Source of the DNA: Clostridium sp. DSM 17811
Lineage (GTDB): Bacteria > Bacillota > Clostridia > Clostridiales > Clostridiaceae
Assembly (NCBI RefSeq): GCF_018861905.1
Contig: NZ_JAHLDU010000007.1
Location: 62,001 to 126,000 of the forward strand
DNA length: 64,000 nt
Direction: 5' to 3'
Shown here: one piece after another, positions 55,990 through 64,000 of the stretch
How the letters are laid out: each line of letters opens with the position of its first letter
Numbering within the stretch: the first letter of the stretch is position 1
Position numbers and translations under genes: made by a program
The notes under the pieces: model-generated
The model's input: only the letters and a program-made list of their open reading frames with translations
What the model was told of the DNA's origin: nothing
Database searches by the model: none

Positions 55990-56398
55990 CAGCAATTCAC
56001 CTCATATGTTAAGATAGTTTTTGTAAATGATTATTTGAAATTCTCAGATGATTTGAAATATTTGGTTATAAACTCCAAATCAACCAATGTAAATAGCCGT
56101 GTTAAATCTTTAACTATCCTCCCCTCAATTCTAAATTTTTAATTAATTGTTCAATGTTTAATGAATTATTGAATATTATTGAACTTTTCAAGAAAATAAC
56201 TTTAAAAACCGTTACATTTTATAACAATACTCCTTTTTTTTATAATGTTCAACACATTTCAACTATTTTTAATATATTTTCCATATCGAGTGGATTATAT
56301 ATTGCTTTATAGAGTGCTGGATTAGAAAAGGGATTCCTAAATATAGGGATCCCTTAAAACAGATCTAGATTAAAAGTTGTGTATTATAAAATATATAT
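55990..56398. other. AT-rich intergenic region with no intact gene
   Basis: Contains the leader of the chemoreceptor operon, a cluster of TTCAATAAT/ATTATTGAA repeats (about 56147-56192), a 10-bp hairpin AAGGGATTCC/GGGATCCCTT at 56328-56355 without a plus-strand T tract, and a 27-bp stretch (56369-56395) that repeats the 3' end of the second acetylesterase gene (49871-49897) with two differences. It leads into the decayed GH67 gene. Confidence 0.4.
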
Positions 56399-57343
56399 AT
56401 GGTAAGGATGATAAATCATTGGGATAATATGAGTGGAGATATAGAAAGAGGTTATGCAGGGAAGTCTATATTTTTAAGGACAACCATATTATGAAAAATA
56501 AATCTAGAATTAGGGAGTATGCAAGACTTATGGCTTCTGTTACAATAAATGGTATTATTATATATAATGTTAATGTGCATAAGCAGGAGACAAAACTTAT
56601 TACGGATGAATTATTACCAGAAGTTAAAAAAATAGCAGATATATTTAGAGCGTATGGAATAAAGCTTTATCTAAGTGTGAATTTTGCTTCGACTATTGAA
56701 ATTGGAGGACTTTTAACTGCAGATCCTCTTAATATATGTTGGCAGAAGCATTAAGACCTTTTGGAGGAATAGTTATATGGAGATGTTTTGTTTACAACTG
56801 TCAACTTGATTGGAGAGACAGAAGCAAGGACAGAGCTAAAGCGGCATTTGATAATTTTAAACCACTAGATGGGGAATTTGATGAAAATGTAGTGCTTCAA
56901 GTTAAAAATGGACTTATGGATTTTCAAATAAAGGAACCTATTTCACACTTGCCCACTAGGTGTAGGCTGGATGATTAATCCAAATCACCACTATGGTCCA
57001 AGTGTTGAAGGTTATGAATATTCACCTTGGGGGAGATAGAACTCTTGCTACTGGAACAGGGTATATAGGTGAATACGAACCCCTAGTAGCGGCTAAATTT
57101 GAAAATATAGCAACATGCCCGGAGGAACTTCTTTTATTTTTCCATAATGTTTTATATTCATATAAGCTTAAAACAGAAAAAACTGTTATTCAGCATATAT
57201 ATGATACTCATTTTGAAAGGGTAGAGAAAGTTGATGAAAGTATAAATAAGTGGGAAACACTCCAAAACAAAATAGATAGTAAAATATTTGATTTAGTAAT
57301 GGAAAAGTTTCAAATCCAAAAAGAGAGAGGATGGTTTATATGA
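56399..57343 (+). pseudogene. aguA: Decayed GH67 alpha-glucuronidase
   Basis: At least four separated pieces of one GH67 protein lie in order but in changing frames. Piece one (from 56405) reads [20 protein letters not shown] then SIFL and breaks at a run of five T (56473 region; six T would restore SIFFKDN). Piece two (56491-56730) is [20 protein letters not shown] to [14 protein letters not shown]. Piece three (56736-56950) has [20 protein letters not shown] and [17 protein letters not shown]. Piece four (56963-57035) has [20 protein letters not shown] then PWG, and piece five (57025-57343) is [17 protein letters not shown] to the C-terminus. Stretches between the pieces that should be present are missing and the N-terminal third is absent. 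An intact enzyme would remove methylglucuronic acid from xylo-oligosaccharides. The last stop overlaps the GH3 start. Confidence 0.9.
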
Positions 57344-59514
57344 AAGTTATATCCAAATATAAAAATGAAAATCTAAGTTTCGAAGACCGTGCTAAGGACC
57401 TTGTATCAAAAATGACGCTGTTTGAAAAGGTAAGCCAAATGACTTATAATTCAGCTGCAATAGATAGACTTTCTGTACCTTCATATAATTGGTGGAATGA
57501 AGCACTACATGGCGTTGCTAGAGCGGGGGTTGCTACAATGTTTCCACAGGCTATTGGCATGGCAGCTACTTTTGATGAAGAGTTAATATATCAGGTTGCC
57601 GGCGTTATATCAACTGAAGGAAGGGCTAAATACAACGAATCGCAAAGAAAAAAGGATCATGATATTTACAAAGGGTTAACTTTCTGGGCTCCAAATATTA
57701 ACATTTTTAGAGATCCTAGATGGGGACGTGGGCATGAGACATATGGTGAAGATCCTTACTTAACAGGTAGATTAGGTGTAGCATTTATAAAAGGTTTGCA
57801 AGGAAATGATAAAAGATATATGAAGTCAGCTGCTTGTGCAAAACATTTCGCAGTGCATAGTGGTCCGGAGGCGAAAAGGCATAGTTTTAATGCAGTAGTG
57901 TCTAAAAAAGATCTTAGGGAAACATATCTCCCCTCTTTTAAGGAAGCTGTAAAAGAGGCCAATGTTGAGGCTGTTATGGGTGCATATAATAGGACTAATG
58001 GAGAAGCATGCTGTGGAAGCAAAACACTTTTAAATGATATTCTTAGGGATGAATGGGGATTTAAGGGACATATAACATCTGATTGTTGGGCAATAAAAGA
58101 TTTCCATGAAGGTCATGGGATTACAAGTAATGCTGTAGAGTCAGTGGCTCTTGCAGTAAATAACGGTTGTGATTTAAATTGTGGAAATATGTATTTAAAC
58201 CTTTACCTTGCTTATAAAGAAGGAATGGTAACGGAGGAAACTATTGATAAGTCAGTCATAAGACTAATGAACACAAGAATGAAACTTGGTATGTTCGATG
58301 ATCCAACAAATGTTCCGTTTGCAAAGATTCCTTATGAGGAGAATGATAGTAAGGAGCATCTAGAACTAGCTCTAGATGTATCTCGTAAAACTATGGTTTT
58401 ATTAAAAAACGAGGATAATATACTACCATTAGATAAAAATAAAATAAAATCTATAGCTGTAATTGGTCCAAATGCAAACAGTAGAGATGCGTTAATAGGC
58501 AACTATTATGGTACATCATCAAAATATGTCACAGTGCTTGAGGGTTTGCAACAAGTTGTAAATCAAGATACTAGAGTTTATTACGCGCAGGGCTGCCATC
58601 TCTTCAAAGATAAGGTTGAAAATCTTGCAATGCCTGAGGATAGAATAGCAGAAGCAGTTTCTGTGGCGCAGAGATCAGATGTAGTAGTTATGTGTTTAGG
58701 GCTTGATGCCAATATAGAAGGTGAAGAAGGCGATGATTCAAATGCTCAGGCAGGTGGAGACAAAATGGATTTGAACCTTCCAGGATTACAGCAAAAATTA
58801 TTAGAAGAGGTATATAAAACAGGTAAACCTATTATTCTTGTACTTCTATCAGGGAGTGCTCTTGCAATTAATTGGGCGGACGAACACATACCTGCAATTG
58901 TTCAGGCTTGGTATCCAAGTGCACAGGGTGGTAAAGCTATAGCTTCATTAATTTTTGGAGAATATAGTCCATCAGGAAAATTACCTGTAACTTTTTACAA
59001 ATCTACGCAGGAGCTTCCGGATTTTGAGGATTATGCTATGAAGAATAGAACTTACAGATACATGGAAAATGAAGCACTTTATCCCTTTGGATATGGTCTT
59101 AGTTATAGCAAGTTTGAATATAGTAATCTTAGGATTAGTAAGTCAGAAATTGAGGTTAATGAAACCGTTAATCTTAGTGTAACAGTGAAAAATATTGGGC
59201 AATATGAAGGGGATGAAACGGTACAGCTGTATCTTAAGGATGTAGATGCTACTGTAGTTGTACCAAAATATCAACTTAAGGGAATAAAGAATGTAAGTTT
59301 AAAGCCAAGTGAAGAAAAAGAAGTTAGTTTTGAGTTAACACCAAGGCAAATGGCACTTATAGACGATGAAGGTAAATGTATACTTGAACCTGGTTTATTT
59401 GAGGTATTCGTAGGTGGGAGCCAGCCAGATAAACGAAGTAAGGAACTCACTGGTGTTTGTATTCAAAAGAGTACCTTTAACGTTAAAGGGGAGAGTATAG
59501 TATTAGAGTATTAA
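57340..59514 (+). CDS. GH3 glycoside hydrolase, probable beta-xylosidase
   Basis: A 724-residue cytoplasmic protein; ATG at 57340 is 9 bases after AGAGG, while an ATG at 57331 sits too close to it. N-terminal GH3 domain (YNWWNEALHGVARAG, FWAPNINIFRDPRWGRGHET, AKHFAVHSGPE, MGAYNRTNGEACCGS, ITSDCWAIKDF with nucleophile Asp248), C-terminal GH3 domain (VMCLGLDANIEGEEGDDSNA, VQAWYPSAQGG, GKLPVTFY) and a final FnIII-like domain. The NWWNEALHGVARAG form and EGEEGDD loop are those of GH3 xylosidases/arabinofuranosidases. It overlaps by 4 bases the end of a GH67 pseudogene, a partner in glucuronoxylan breakdown. Confidence 0.9.
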   Translation: MKVISKYKNENLSFEDRAKDLVSKMTLFEKVSQMTYNSAAIDRLSVPSYNWWNEALHGVARAGVATMFPQAIGMAATFDEELIYQVAGVISTEGRAKYNESQRKKDHDIYKGLTFWAPNINIFRDPRWGRGHETYGEDPYLTGRLGVAFIKGLQGNDKRYMKSAACAKHFAVHSGPEAKRHSFNAVVSKKDLRETYLPSFKEAVKEANVEAVMGAYNRTNGEACCGSKTLLNDILRDEWGFKGHITSDCWAIKDFHEGHGITSNAVESVALAVNNGCDLNCGNMYLNLYLAYKEGMVTEETIDKSVIRLMNTRMKLGMFDDPTNVPFAKIPYEENDSKEHLELALDVSRKTMVLLKNEDNILPLDKNKIKSIAVIGPNANSRDALIGNYYGTSSKYVTVLEGLQQVVNQDTRVYYAQGCHLFKDKVENLAMPEDRIAEAVSVAQRSDVVVMCLGLDANIEGEEGDDSNAQAGGDKMDLNLPGLQQKLLEEVYKTGKPIILVLLSGSALAINWADEHIPAIVQAWYPSAQGGKAIASLIFGEYSPSGKLPVTFYKSTQELPDFEDYAMKNRTYRYMENEALYPFGYGLSYSKFEYSNLRISKSEIEVNETVNLSVTVKNIGQYEGDETVQLYLKDVDATVVVPKYQLKGIKNVSLKPSEEKEVSFELTPRQMALIDDEGKCILEPGLFEVFVGGSQPDKRSKELTGVCIQKSTFNVKGESIVLEY

Positions 59515-59629
59515 ATGGAGGTTGTGAACACCATGATTTAGGAGCCTTGGGATCTGCGTTTAATAAAGTTGCCATAAAAAGAAGGTTTGTGGATGCAATT
59601 TTGATTTTGGTTGGTTCCGTTTTGAGCGG

Positions 59630-59661
59630 TAAGAGGGATACTCAAAGTTCTCTCTTATTTT
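59630..59661 (+). terminator. Terminator after the GH3 gene
   Basis: TAAGAGGGA / TCTCTCTTA stem (one G-U) followed by TTTTAT. The preceding 110 bases hold only start-less fragments with stops. Confidence 0.65.
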
Positions 59662-59721
59662 ATGACAACTAAAACATATAATTAGGAAATTGTCTAAAGT
59701 AGTAAGTTTTGCTATGGATAA

Positions 59722-60753
59722 TCAAACTTTGGGTAGCTTTACAGTGAATGTTGTACATTGATTGATTTTACTTTCTACTGCAATTTCTCCACAAGTAAGC
59801 TCTACAATTCGTTTAACGATTGAAAGGCCAAGCCCATTACCTGGTGATGTGTGAGATCTATCTCCTTGATAAAATTTATCGAAAATATGCTTCAAGGTAT
59901 TATCATCCATGCCATTACCATCATTGCTTATTTTAAACGCAATATCATCAAGGGTTTCATGGCACTCGATTGTTATATTGCCGTTATCCTTGGAGTTTTT
60001 TATTGCGTTTTCAATGAGATTTATCCAAAGATGTGAGAGCATCTCGGTATTTCCATAAATCTTAATAACCTCTAAATTAAGGTTGATTTCTATATTCTTC
60101 CTGCTCCATTGATTTTCAAGAAGTATGATACAATTTCGAATTTGTTCATCCAGTTCATATTCTGTTTGATCCGTAATAATTCGTTGATTTTCAAATTTGG
60201 TAAGGATTAGAATATTTGCAGACATATTAGTTAGCCTTTCAGATTCATTTATAATAATATCAGTGTATTCCTTTCGCTTTACTGTTGAAAGATTATCATT
60301 TTGAAGTTGCTTTGCAAATCCACGAATTGAAACAATTGGTGTCTTAAATTCATGAGAAAAATTATTAATAAAGTCATTACGAAACATTTCTATACTGCCT
60401 AGCTCTTCTGTCATATGATTAAAATTTCTAAGTAAATCCGCTATTTCTGATCTAGAGCTGAGTTCTTGTACGCGAACGCTAAAATCTCCCGTAGATACTA
60501 CTTTAGTTGCCTTAATCAGTTGATTAAGGGGTTTTAATATGTTTTCACTTGCTACAGCTGAAATTGAAGTTCCTATAACTATACTAACAAACAATGCAAT
60601 TAATTGAGAAATAATTGGTGCAAGTACAGGAATTGCAAAAATACCAGCTGAATACAAAAAAAGAAAACATAACCATGTTAACAATCCGGCAGATATCATA
60701 ATACAAAATACAAGAAACACCATTGTGATTTTTAGAGATTTTATTCTATTCAT
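59722..60753 (-). CDS. Sensor histidine kinase (HAMP, HisKA, HATPase)
   Basis: A 343-residue kinase: two TMs (about 9-32 and 42-66) with a very short loop, HAMP (about 68-120), dimerisation/phospho-acceptor region INNFSHEFKTPIVSIRGFAK with His about 133, N-box NLIENAIKNS, and G-boxes DGNGMDDNTLKHIF and GNGLGLSIVKRI. The start overlaps the response regulator stop by 4 bases. It is divergent from a fused ABC transporter gene, the usual arrangement for transporter-linked kinases. Confidence 0.92.
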   Translation of the reverse strand: MNRIKSLKITMVFLVFCIMISAGLLTWLCFLFLYSAGIFAIPVLAPIISQLIALFVSIVIGTSISAVASENILKPLNQLIKATKVVSTGDFSVRVQELSSRSEIADLLRNFNHMTEELGSIEMFRNDFINNFSHEFKTPIVSIRGFAKQLQNDNLSTVKRKEYTDIIINESERLTNMSANILILTKFENQRIITDQTEYELDEQIRNCIILLENQWSRKNIEINLNLEVIKIYGNTEMLSHLWINLIENAIKNSKDNGNITIECHETLDDIAFKISNDGNGMDDNTLKHIFDKFYQGDRSHTSPGNGLGLSIVKRIVELTCGEIAVESKINQCTTFTVKLPKV

Positions 60754-61424
60754 GTTTTTGTCACCGCCTTGTAACCAAGTCCGCGAACTGTAATAATTTC
60801 AAAATCAGAATTACCTTTAAATCGGTCACGCAAACGATTTATGTGAACATCTACCGTGCGTTCATCCGTACCGGAGTTCATATCCCATATTTCATCCATC
60901 AAACTTCGCCTGGTAAAAATTTTATTTTGATAGGCCAACAATTTGTATAATAGCATGAATTCTTTATTGGGTAATTCTGTAGTATTACCATTTTGAAAAA
61001 CGGTAAGTGCATCATAATTCAAAATAGTTTTCCCAACCGTAAGTTTATGTTCATTTACGATTTTAGAGCGACGAAGTAGTGCTATAATTCGAAGAATCAT
61101 TTCCTCCTCGTCAATGGGTTTAACCATATAATCATCTGTTCCTACTATAAAACCTTCCTTTTTATCAGCATGTGTTTCTTTTGCTGTTACCATTAATATT
61201 GGTAGAGTGTTGTTACAGCTGCGTAGAGTTTCCGTTAATTCATAACCATTCATACGTGGCATCATAATGTCGAGAACAATCAAATCAACATGATGATTAT
61301 CCATTTTATCAAGGGCATCTACGCCGTCACTAGCAAGAATAACTTCATAACCACTTTGAAGCAATACCTCTTCCATTAATTTTCTTGTGTTTTTATCATC
61401 TTCTACAACTAAGATTTGAAACAT
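60750..61424 (-). CDS. OmpR-family response regulator
   Basis: A 224-residue regulator with Asp9/Asp10 pocket, phospho-acceptor Asp52 (LIVLDIMMPRMNG), VTAKETHADK and Lys in DYMVKPI, then a winged-helix output domain (ELPNKEFMLLYKLLAYQNKIFTR, DERTVDVHINRLRDRF, ITVRGLGYKAV). First gene of the minus-strand pair. A direct repeat in the shared promoter region fits binding by this family. Confidence 0.93.
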   Translation of the reverse strand: MFQILVVEDDKNTRKLMEEVLLQSGYEVILASDGVDALDKMDNHHVDLIVLDIMMPRMNGYELTETLRSCNNTLPILMVTAKETHADKKEGFIVGTDDYMVKPIDEEEMILRIIALLRRSKIVNEHKLTVGKTILNYDALTVFQNGNTTELPNKEFMLLYKLLAYQNKIFTRRSLMDEIWDMNSGTDERTVDVHINRLRDRFKGNSDFEIITVRGLGYKAVTKT

Positions 61425-61500
61425 TTGAAAGCCACCCTTCTTATCCTTATATTATGATAGTTTATCAATTTATTGTAAATAGTTTTTTTGATTTTAGTCT

Positions 61501-61516
61501 CAGTTTACATTCAGTT
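61501..61516. promoter_or_regulatory. CAGTT direct repeat, candidate response-regulator site
   Basis: CAGTTTACATTCAGTT: two CAGTT half-sites with an 11-bp period, as OmpR-family regulators recognise, in the divergent region between the two-component genes and the ABC gene. Confidence 0.45.
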
Positions 61517-61570
61517 AATATTAGTAATATATAATTAAAGATATAATTATAGAAGAAAGGAGTCTATTGA

Positions 61571-62806
61571 ATGCTGATTCTTAAAAACATTGTAAAAGAA
61601 TACACAGCAGGAAATACAAGAATAAAAACCTTAAAAGGTATAAATATTGACTTCAGAGAGAATGAATTGGTATCTATATTGGGACCACCAAATTGTGGGA
61701 AAACAACTATGTTGAACATTCTTTGCGGGCTTGATATATATACAAGTGGTAATTTATCTGTAAATGGAAAATCCACAAAGGGATTTTCAAATAGAGATTG
61801 GGACGCCTTTCGCAATAATTCTATTGGTTTGATGCTTCAAAGATATAACTTGATTTCGCATGAGACTGCACTTGCAAATGTCGAGCTTACTATGAAACTT
61901 TCGGGTGAAGCGAAGTTTGAGCGCCGCGCAAGGGCAATTGCAGTTCTAAAAAAAGTTGGTATTTGTGATAAGTTTAATAAAAAGCCAAATCAAATGTCCT
62001 ATGGTGAGATAAAGCGTGTTACAATTGCAAGAGCACTGGTAAACGATCCAGATGTTTTGATTGCAGATGAGCCAACGGAAACACTTGACTTAGAAACAAG
62101 TATAAAAATCATGGAGATTTTAAAAGAAATTTCAAAGGATAAACTGGTTATCATGGTTAACAATGACTTGGAGATTGCACAGAAGTATTCGACAAGAATT
62201 ATAAAACTTTTTGACGGCAAGGTGATTTATGATTCTAATCCTTATCATGTGGTTGTAGAAAAGCCGACAAGGAATGAAAAAGGTAAAAAAACTTCTATGA
62301 GTTTATTAACCGCTTTGTCCCTAAGTCTTAACAGCTTGATGACCAAAAAAGGAAAGACTTTCATAACTTCATTTATTGCAAGCAGTGGTATTATAGGAAT
62401 TGCACTTATTTTGTTGCTTTCGAGCGGTGCTACGACTTCTAGTATGAAAATTAGGTGTAAATTTATTGTATTTGCATTAATTTCACTTGTGGTATCTTTA
62501 ATTAGTATTAGTACTAGCATATATATTTCTGTTTTGGAGAGGACTAAGGAGATCGGTGTATTACGTAGTATTGGTGTTTCGAGAAAAGATATTTTCCTTG
62601 TTTTTAATGCCGAAACACTTATTATTGGTTTGGTTTCCGATGTAATAGGTTTTTGCATTATATATGTTTTAGGGATTTTCAAATTGCCTGCGACTTCCTG
62701 GATGGTGATTGTTATAATCAGCATGGTAGTTCACCTTATGGCAGGTTTTATTCCTTCAATAATTGCAGCAAAGAAAGATTACTTTCTTGAGTTAAAAAAT
62801 AGCTAA
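61571..62806 (+). CDS. Fused ABC ATPase-FtsX permease with a large internal deletion
   Basis: A 411-residue protein. Residues 1-215 are an ATPase: Walker A GPPNCGKT (38-45), LQRYNLISHETALANVELTM, a degenerate signature MSYGE (about 142-146, normally LSGGE/Q), VLIADEPTETLDLETS (usual TGALD) and MVNNDLEIAQ replacing the switch TH. Residues 240-285 are the first TM region of the fused permease (LTALSLSLNSLMTKKGKTFI), then the sequence jumps at about 285-297 to the C-terminal FtsX part (ISVLERTKEIGVLRSIGVSRKDIFLVFNAETL). Intact relatives have several hundred extra residues between. The frame is preserved. Function is doubtful: it may be a decayed transporter of the divergent two-component system. 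Confidence 0.8.
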   Translation: MLILKNIVKEYTAGNTRIKTLKGINIDFRENELVSILGPPNCGKTTMLNILCGLDIYTSGNLSVNGKSTKGFSNRDWDAFRNNSIGLMLQRYNLISHETALANVELTMKLSGEAKFERRARAIAVLKKVGICDKFNKKPNQMSYGEIKRVTIARALVNDPDVLIADEPTETLDLETSIKIMEILKEISKDKLVIMVNNDLEIAQKYSTRIIKLFDGKVIYDSNPYHVVVEKPTRNEKGKKTSMSLLTALSLSLNSLMTKKGKTFITSFIASSGIIGIALILLLSSGATTSSMKIRCKFIVFALISLVVSLISISTSIYISVLERTKEIGVLRSIGVSRKDIFLVFNAETLIIGLVSDVIGFCIIYVLGIFKLPATSWMVIVIISMVVHLMAGFIPSIIAAKKDYFLELKNS

Positions 62807-62876
62807 TTAATATAAAAATTATCGGACTATACGTTATTTGAAAGAAAATATTTTATAATATAAAGGAGAGAACATT

Positions 62877-64000
62877 ATGTCTAAAGTAATAGGTATTGAT
62901 TTAGGTACAACAAATTCTTGTGTGGCTGTAATGGAAGGCGGGGAGGCTGTCATAATTCCTAATGCAGAGGGTGGCCGCACAACTCCATCCATAATTGCAT
63001 TTTCTAAAACAGGCGAACGTTTAATAGGTGAGCCTGCAAAACATCAGATAGTTACTAATCATGAGCGTACAATAAGCTCAATAAAGCGTGAAATGGGTAG
63101 TGATTACAGGGCTAATATTGATGGTAAGAAGTATTCACCACAAGAACTTTCTGCAATGATACTTCAAAAACTTAAAACTGATGCAGAAAGCTATCTGGGT
63201 GAAACTGTAAGTGATGCTGTAATTACAGTACCTGCATATTTCACAGATGCACAAAGGCAAGCAACTAAAGATGCAGGTAAAATCGCTGGCTTAAATGTAC
63301 AACGAATCATTAACGAGCCAACAGCAGCCGCAGTTGCTTATGGTGTAGATAAAGAAACACCTCAAAAAGTGATTGTGTACGATTTTGGAGGAGGCACATT
63401 TGATGTGTCTATTCTTGATATCAATAATGGAGTTATTGAAGTACTTGCTACTGCAGGAAATAATCGTTTAGGTGGTGATGATTTTGATAGCTGCGTGGTT
63501 GATTATCTTGCAGATGAATTTAAAAAGGAAAACCATTTTAATATTAAAAAAGACCCTACTGCTATGCAACGTGTAAAGGAAGCGGCAGAAATAGCAAAAG
63601 TTGAACTGAGCGGTATGACATCAACTGAGGTAAATCTTCCCTTTATTACTTCAAATAAGTCAGGTCCAGTACATATGAATATTACATTAACAAGGGCAAA
63701 ATTTGATGAACTTACAATGAAACTTGTGGAGGCCACAATGGATCCGATGCACCAGGCAATGCGTGATTCTGGGCTCAGTATATCAGAAATCAGCAAGGTT
63801 TTACTCGTGGGAGGGTCTAGTCGTATTCCAGCAGTGCAAGCGAGCGTTAAAAAGTTTATAGGCAAAGAACCGTTTAAAGGTATTAATCCTGATGAATGTG
63901 TTGCTATGGGTGCTGCATTTCAAGGTGGGGTCCTTGTAGGTGTTGTAAAAGGCTTATTACTTTTGGATGTAACACCACTTTCTCTAGGTATCGAAACTAT
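62877..64000 (+). CDS. dnaK: Hsp70 chaperone DnaK paralogue, 3' end cut off by window
   Basis: The first 374 residues are visible, with AAAGGAGAG 5 bases before the ATG. All ATPase signatures are present: [19 protein letters not shown] (phosphate 1), [48 protein letters not shown] (phosphate 2), and [14 protein letters not shown]. The last visible residues ([15 protein letters not shown]) open the substrate-binding domain. No grpE, hrcA or dnaJ gene and no CIRCE element was seen upstream, unlike the housekeeping dnaK operon; downstream cannot be seen. It is probably a second DnaK. The gene symbol is given for the family only. Confidence 0.92.
   Translation, partial: MSKVIGIDLGTTNSCVAVMEGGEAVIIPNAEGGRTTPSIIAFSKTGERLIGEPAKHQIVTNHERTISSIKREMGSDYRANIDGKKYSPQELSAMILQKLKTDAESYLGETVSDAVITVPAYFTDAQRQATKDAGKIAGLNVQRIINEPTAAAVAYGVDKETPQKVIVYDFGGGTFDVSILDINNGVIEVLATAGNNRLGGDDFDSCVVDYLADEFKKENHFNIKKDPTAMQRVKEAAEIAKVELSGMTSTEVNLPFITSNKSGPVHMNITLTRAKFDELTMKLVEATMDPMHQAMRDSGLSISEISKVLLVGGSSRIPAVQASVKKFIGKEPFKGINPDECVAMGAAFQGGVLVGVVKGLLLLDVTPLSLGIET

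Noticed and set aside
59515-59629. Possible gene fragment after the GH3 gene (EPWDLRLIKLP-like translation)
   Set aside because: Interrupted by several stops in a short span and matching nothing I recognise; insufficient to call a pseudogene.
62245-62724. 159-codon minus-strand frame
   Set aside because: It lies wholly within the fused ABC gene, whose plus-strand translation shows clear FtsX motifs; the reverse frame is Ile/Thr-rich shadow.
62807-62876. CIRCE heat-shock operator before dnaK
   Set aside because: The conserved TTAGCACTC/GAGTGCTAA dyad is absent from this 70-base gap.

Overview
The window reads as the chromosome of a low-G+C, endospore-lineage Firmicute, most likely Clostridium sensu stricto or a close relative. 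The basis is the strongly AT-rich third positions, strong Shine-Dalgarno sequences, T-rich intrinsic terminators, a T-box leader, BceRS-AB type modules, and lipoprotein-anchored ABC binding proteins. I cannot name the species from sequence alone. No rRNA, tRNA, CRISPR array, transposase or phage gene was seen.

Layout. (1) 1-3.9 kb: the 3' part of an Old-Yellow-Enzyme/2-enoate-reductase-type flavoenzyme, a GNAT acetyltransferase, and a secreted protein whose amidase domain has lost its zinc ligands but which carries a C-terminal Cys/His domain. (2) 4.1-11.3 kb: a tight three-gene cassette (degenerate SF1 ATPase, UvrD-type helicase, stand-alone Fe-S PD-(D/E)XK nuclease) that looks like a split AddAB/RecBCD, followed by a large zinc-finger/pRiA4b-ORF3/SEC-C protein. 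This is my leading candidate for an undescribed system. (3) 11.6-16.2 kb: an ABC-2-type exporter and an asparagine synthetase gene behind a T-box leader with an AAC (Asn) specifier. (4) 16.2-21 kb: a sugar ABC importer (binding protein plus two permeases, no ATPase) divergent from a MerR/TipA-type regulator. (5) 21-33 kb: two MacB/BceAB-type exporters, one with its own BceRS-like two-component system. A DUF2089-type regulator, a small membrane protein and an iron-sulfur flavoprotein lie between two near-identical 72-bp promoter/operator repeats. An aromatic-acid exporter-like protein and a cytidylate-kinase-like protein follow.

(6) 33.2-49.9 kb: a coherent rhamnogalacturonan-I (RG-I) utilisation locus. 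Secreted proteins are a double-SGNH acetylesterase with a discoidin-like domain and a four-FN3 PL11 rhamnogalacturonan lyase. A membrane sensor/AraC regulator and an LplBC-type importer with its lipoprotein follow. Cytoplasmic enzymes are GH105 unsaturated rhamnogalacturonyl hydrolase, GH112 galactosyl-rhamnose phosphorylase, and a second acetylesterase. The inferred flow is deacetylate and cleave outside, import, then remove the unsaturated uronic acid, phosphorolyse Gal-Rha and deacetylate inside. No ATPase is encoded with either sugar importer, so a shared MsmX-type ATPase elsewhere is expected.

(7) 50-56 kb: a glutamine-type polar amino acid ABC importer, then a minus-strand pair of a sugar-type binding lipoprotein and a chemoreceptor without transport genes, suggesting binding-protein-dependent chemotaxis. 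(8) 56.4-59.5 kb: a decayed GH67 alpha-glucuronidase pseudogene translationally abutting an intact GH3 beta-xylosidase-type gene. (9) 59.7-64 kb: a two-component system divergent from a fused ABC ATPase-permease that has lost most of its permease, and a DnaK paralogue (cut by the window end) that is not in the usual hrcA-grpE-dnaK context.
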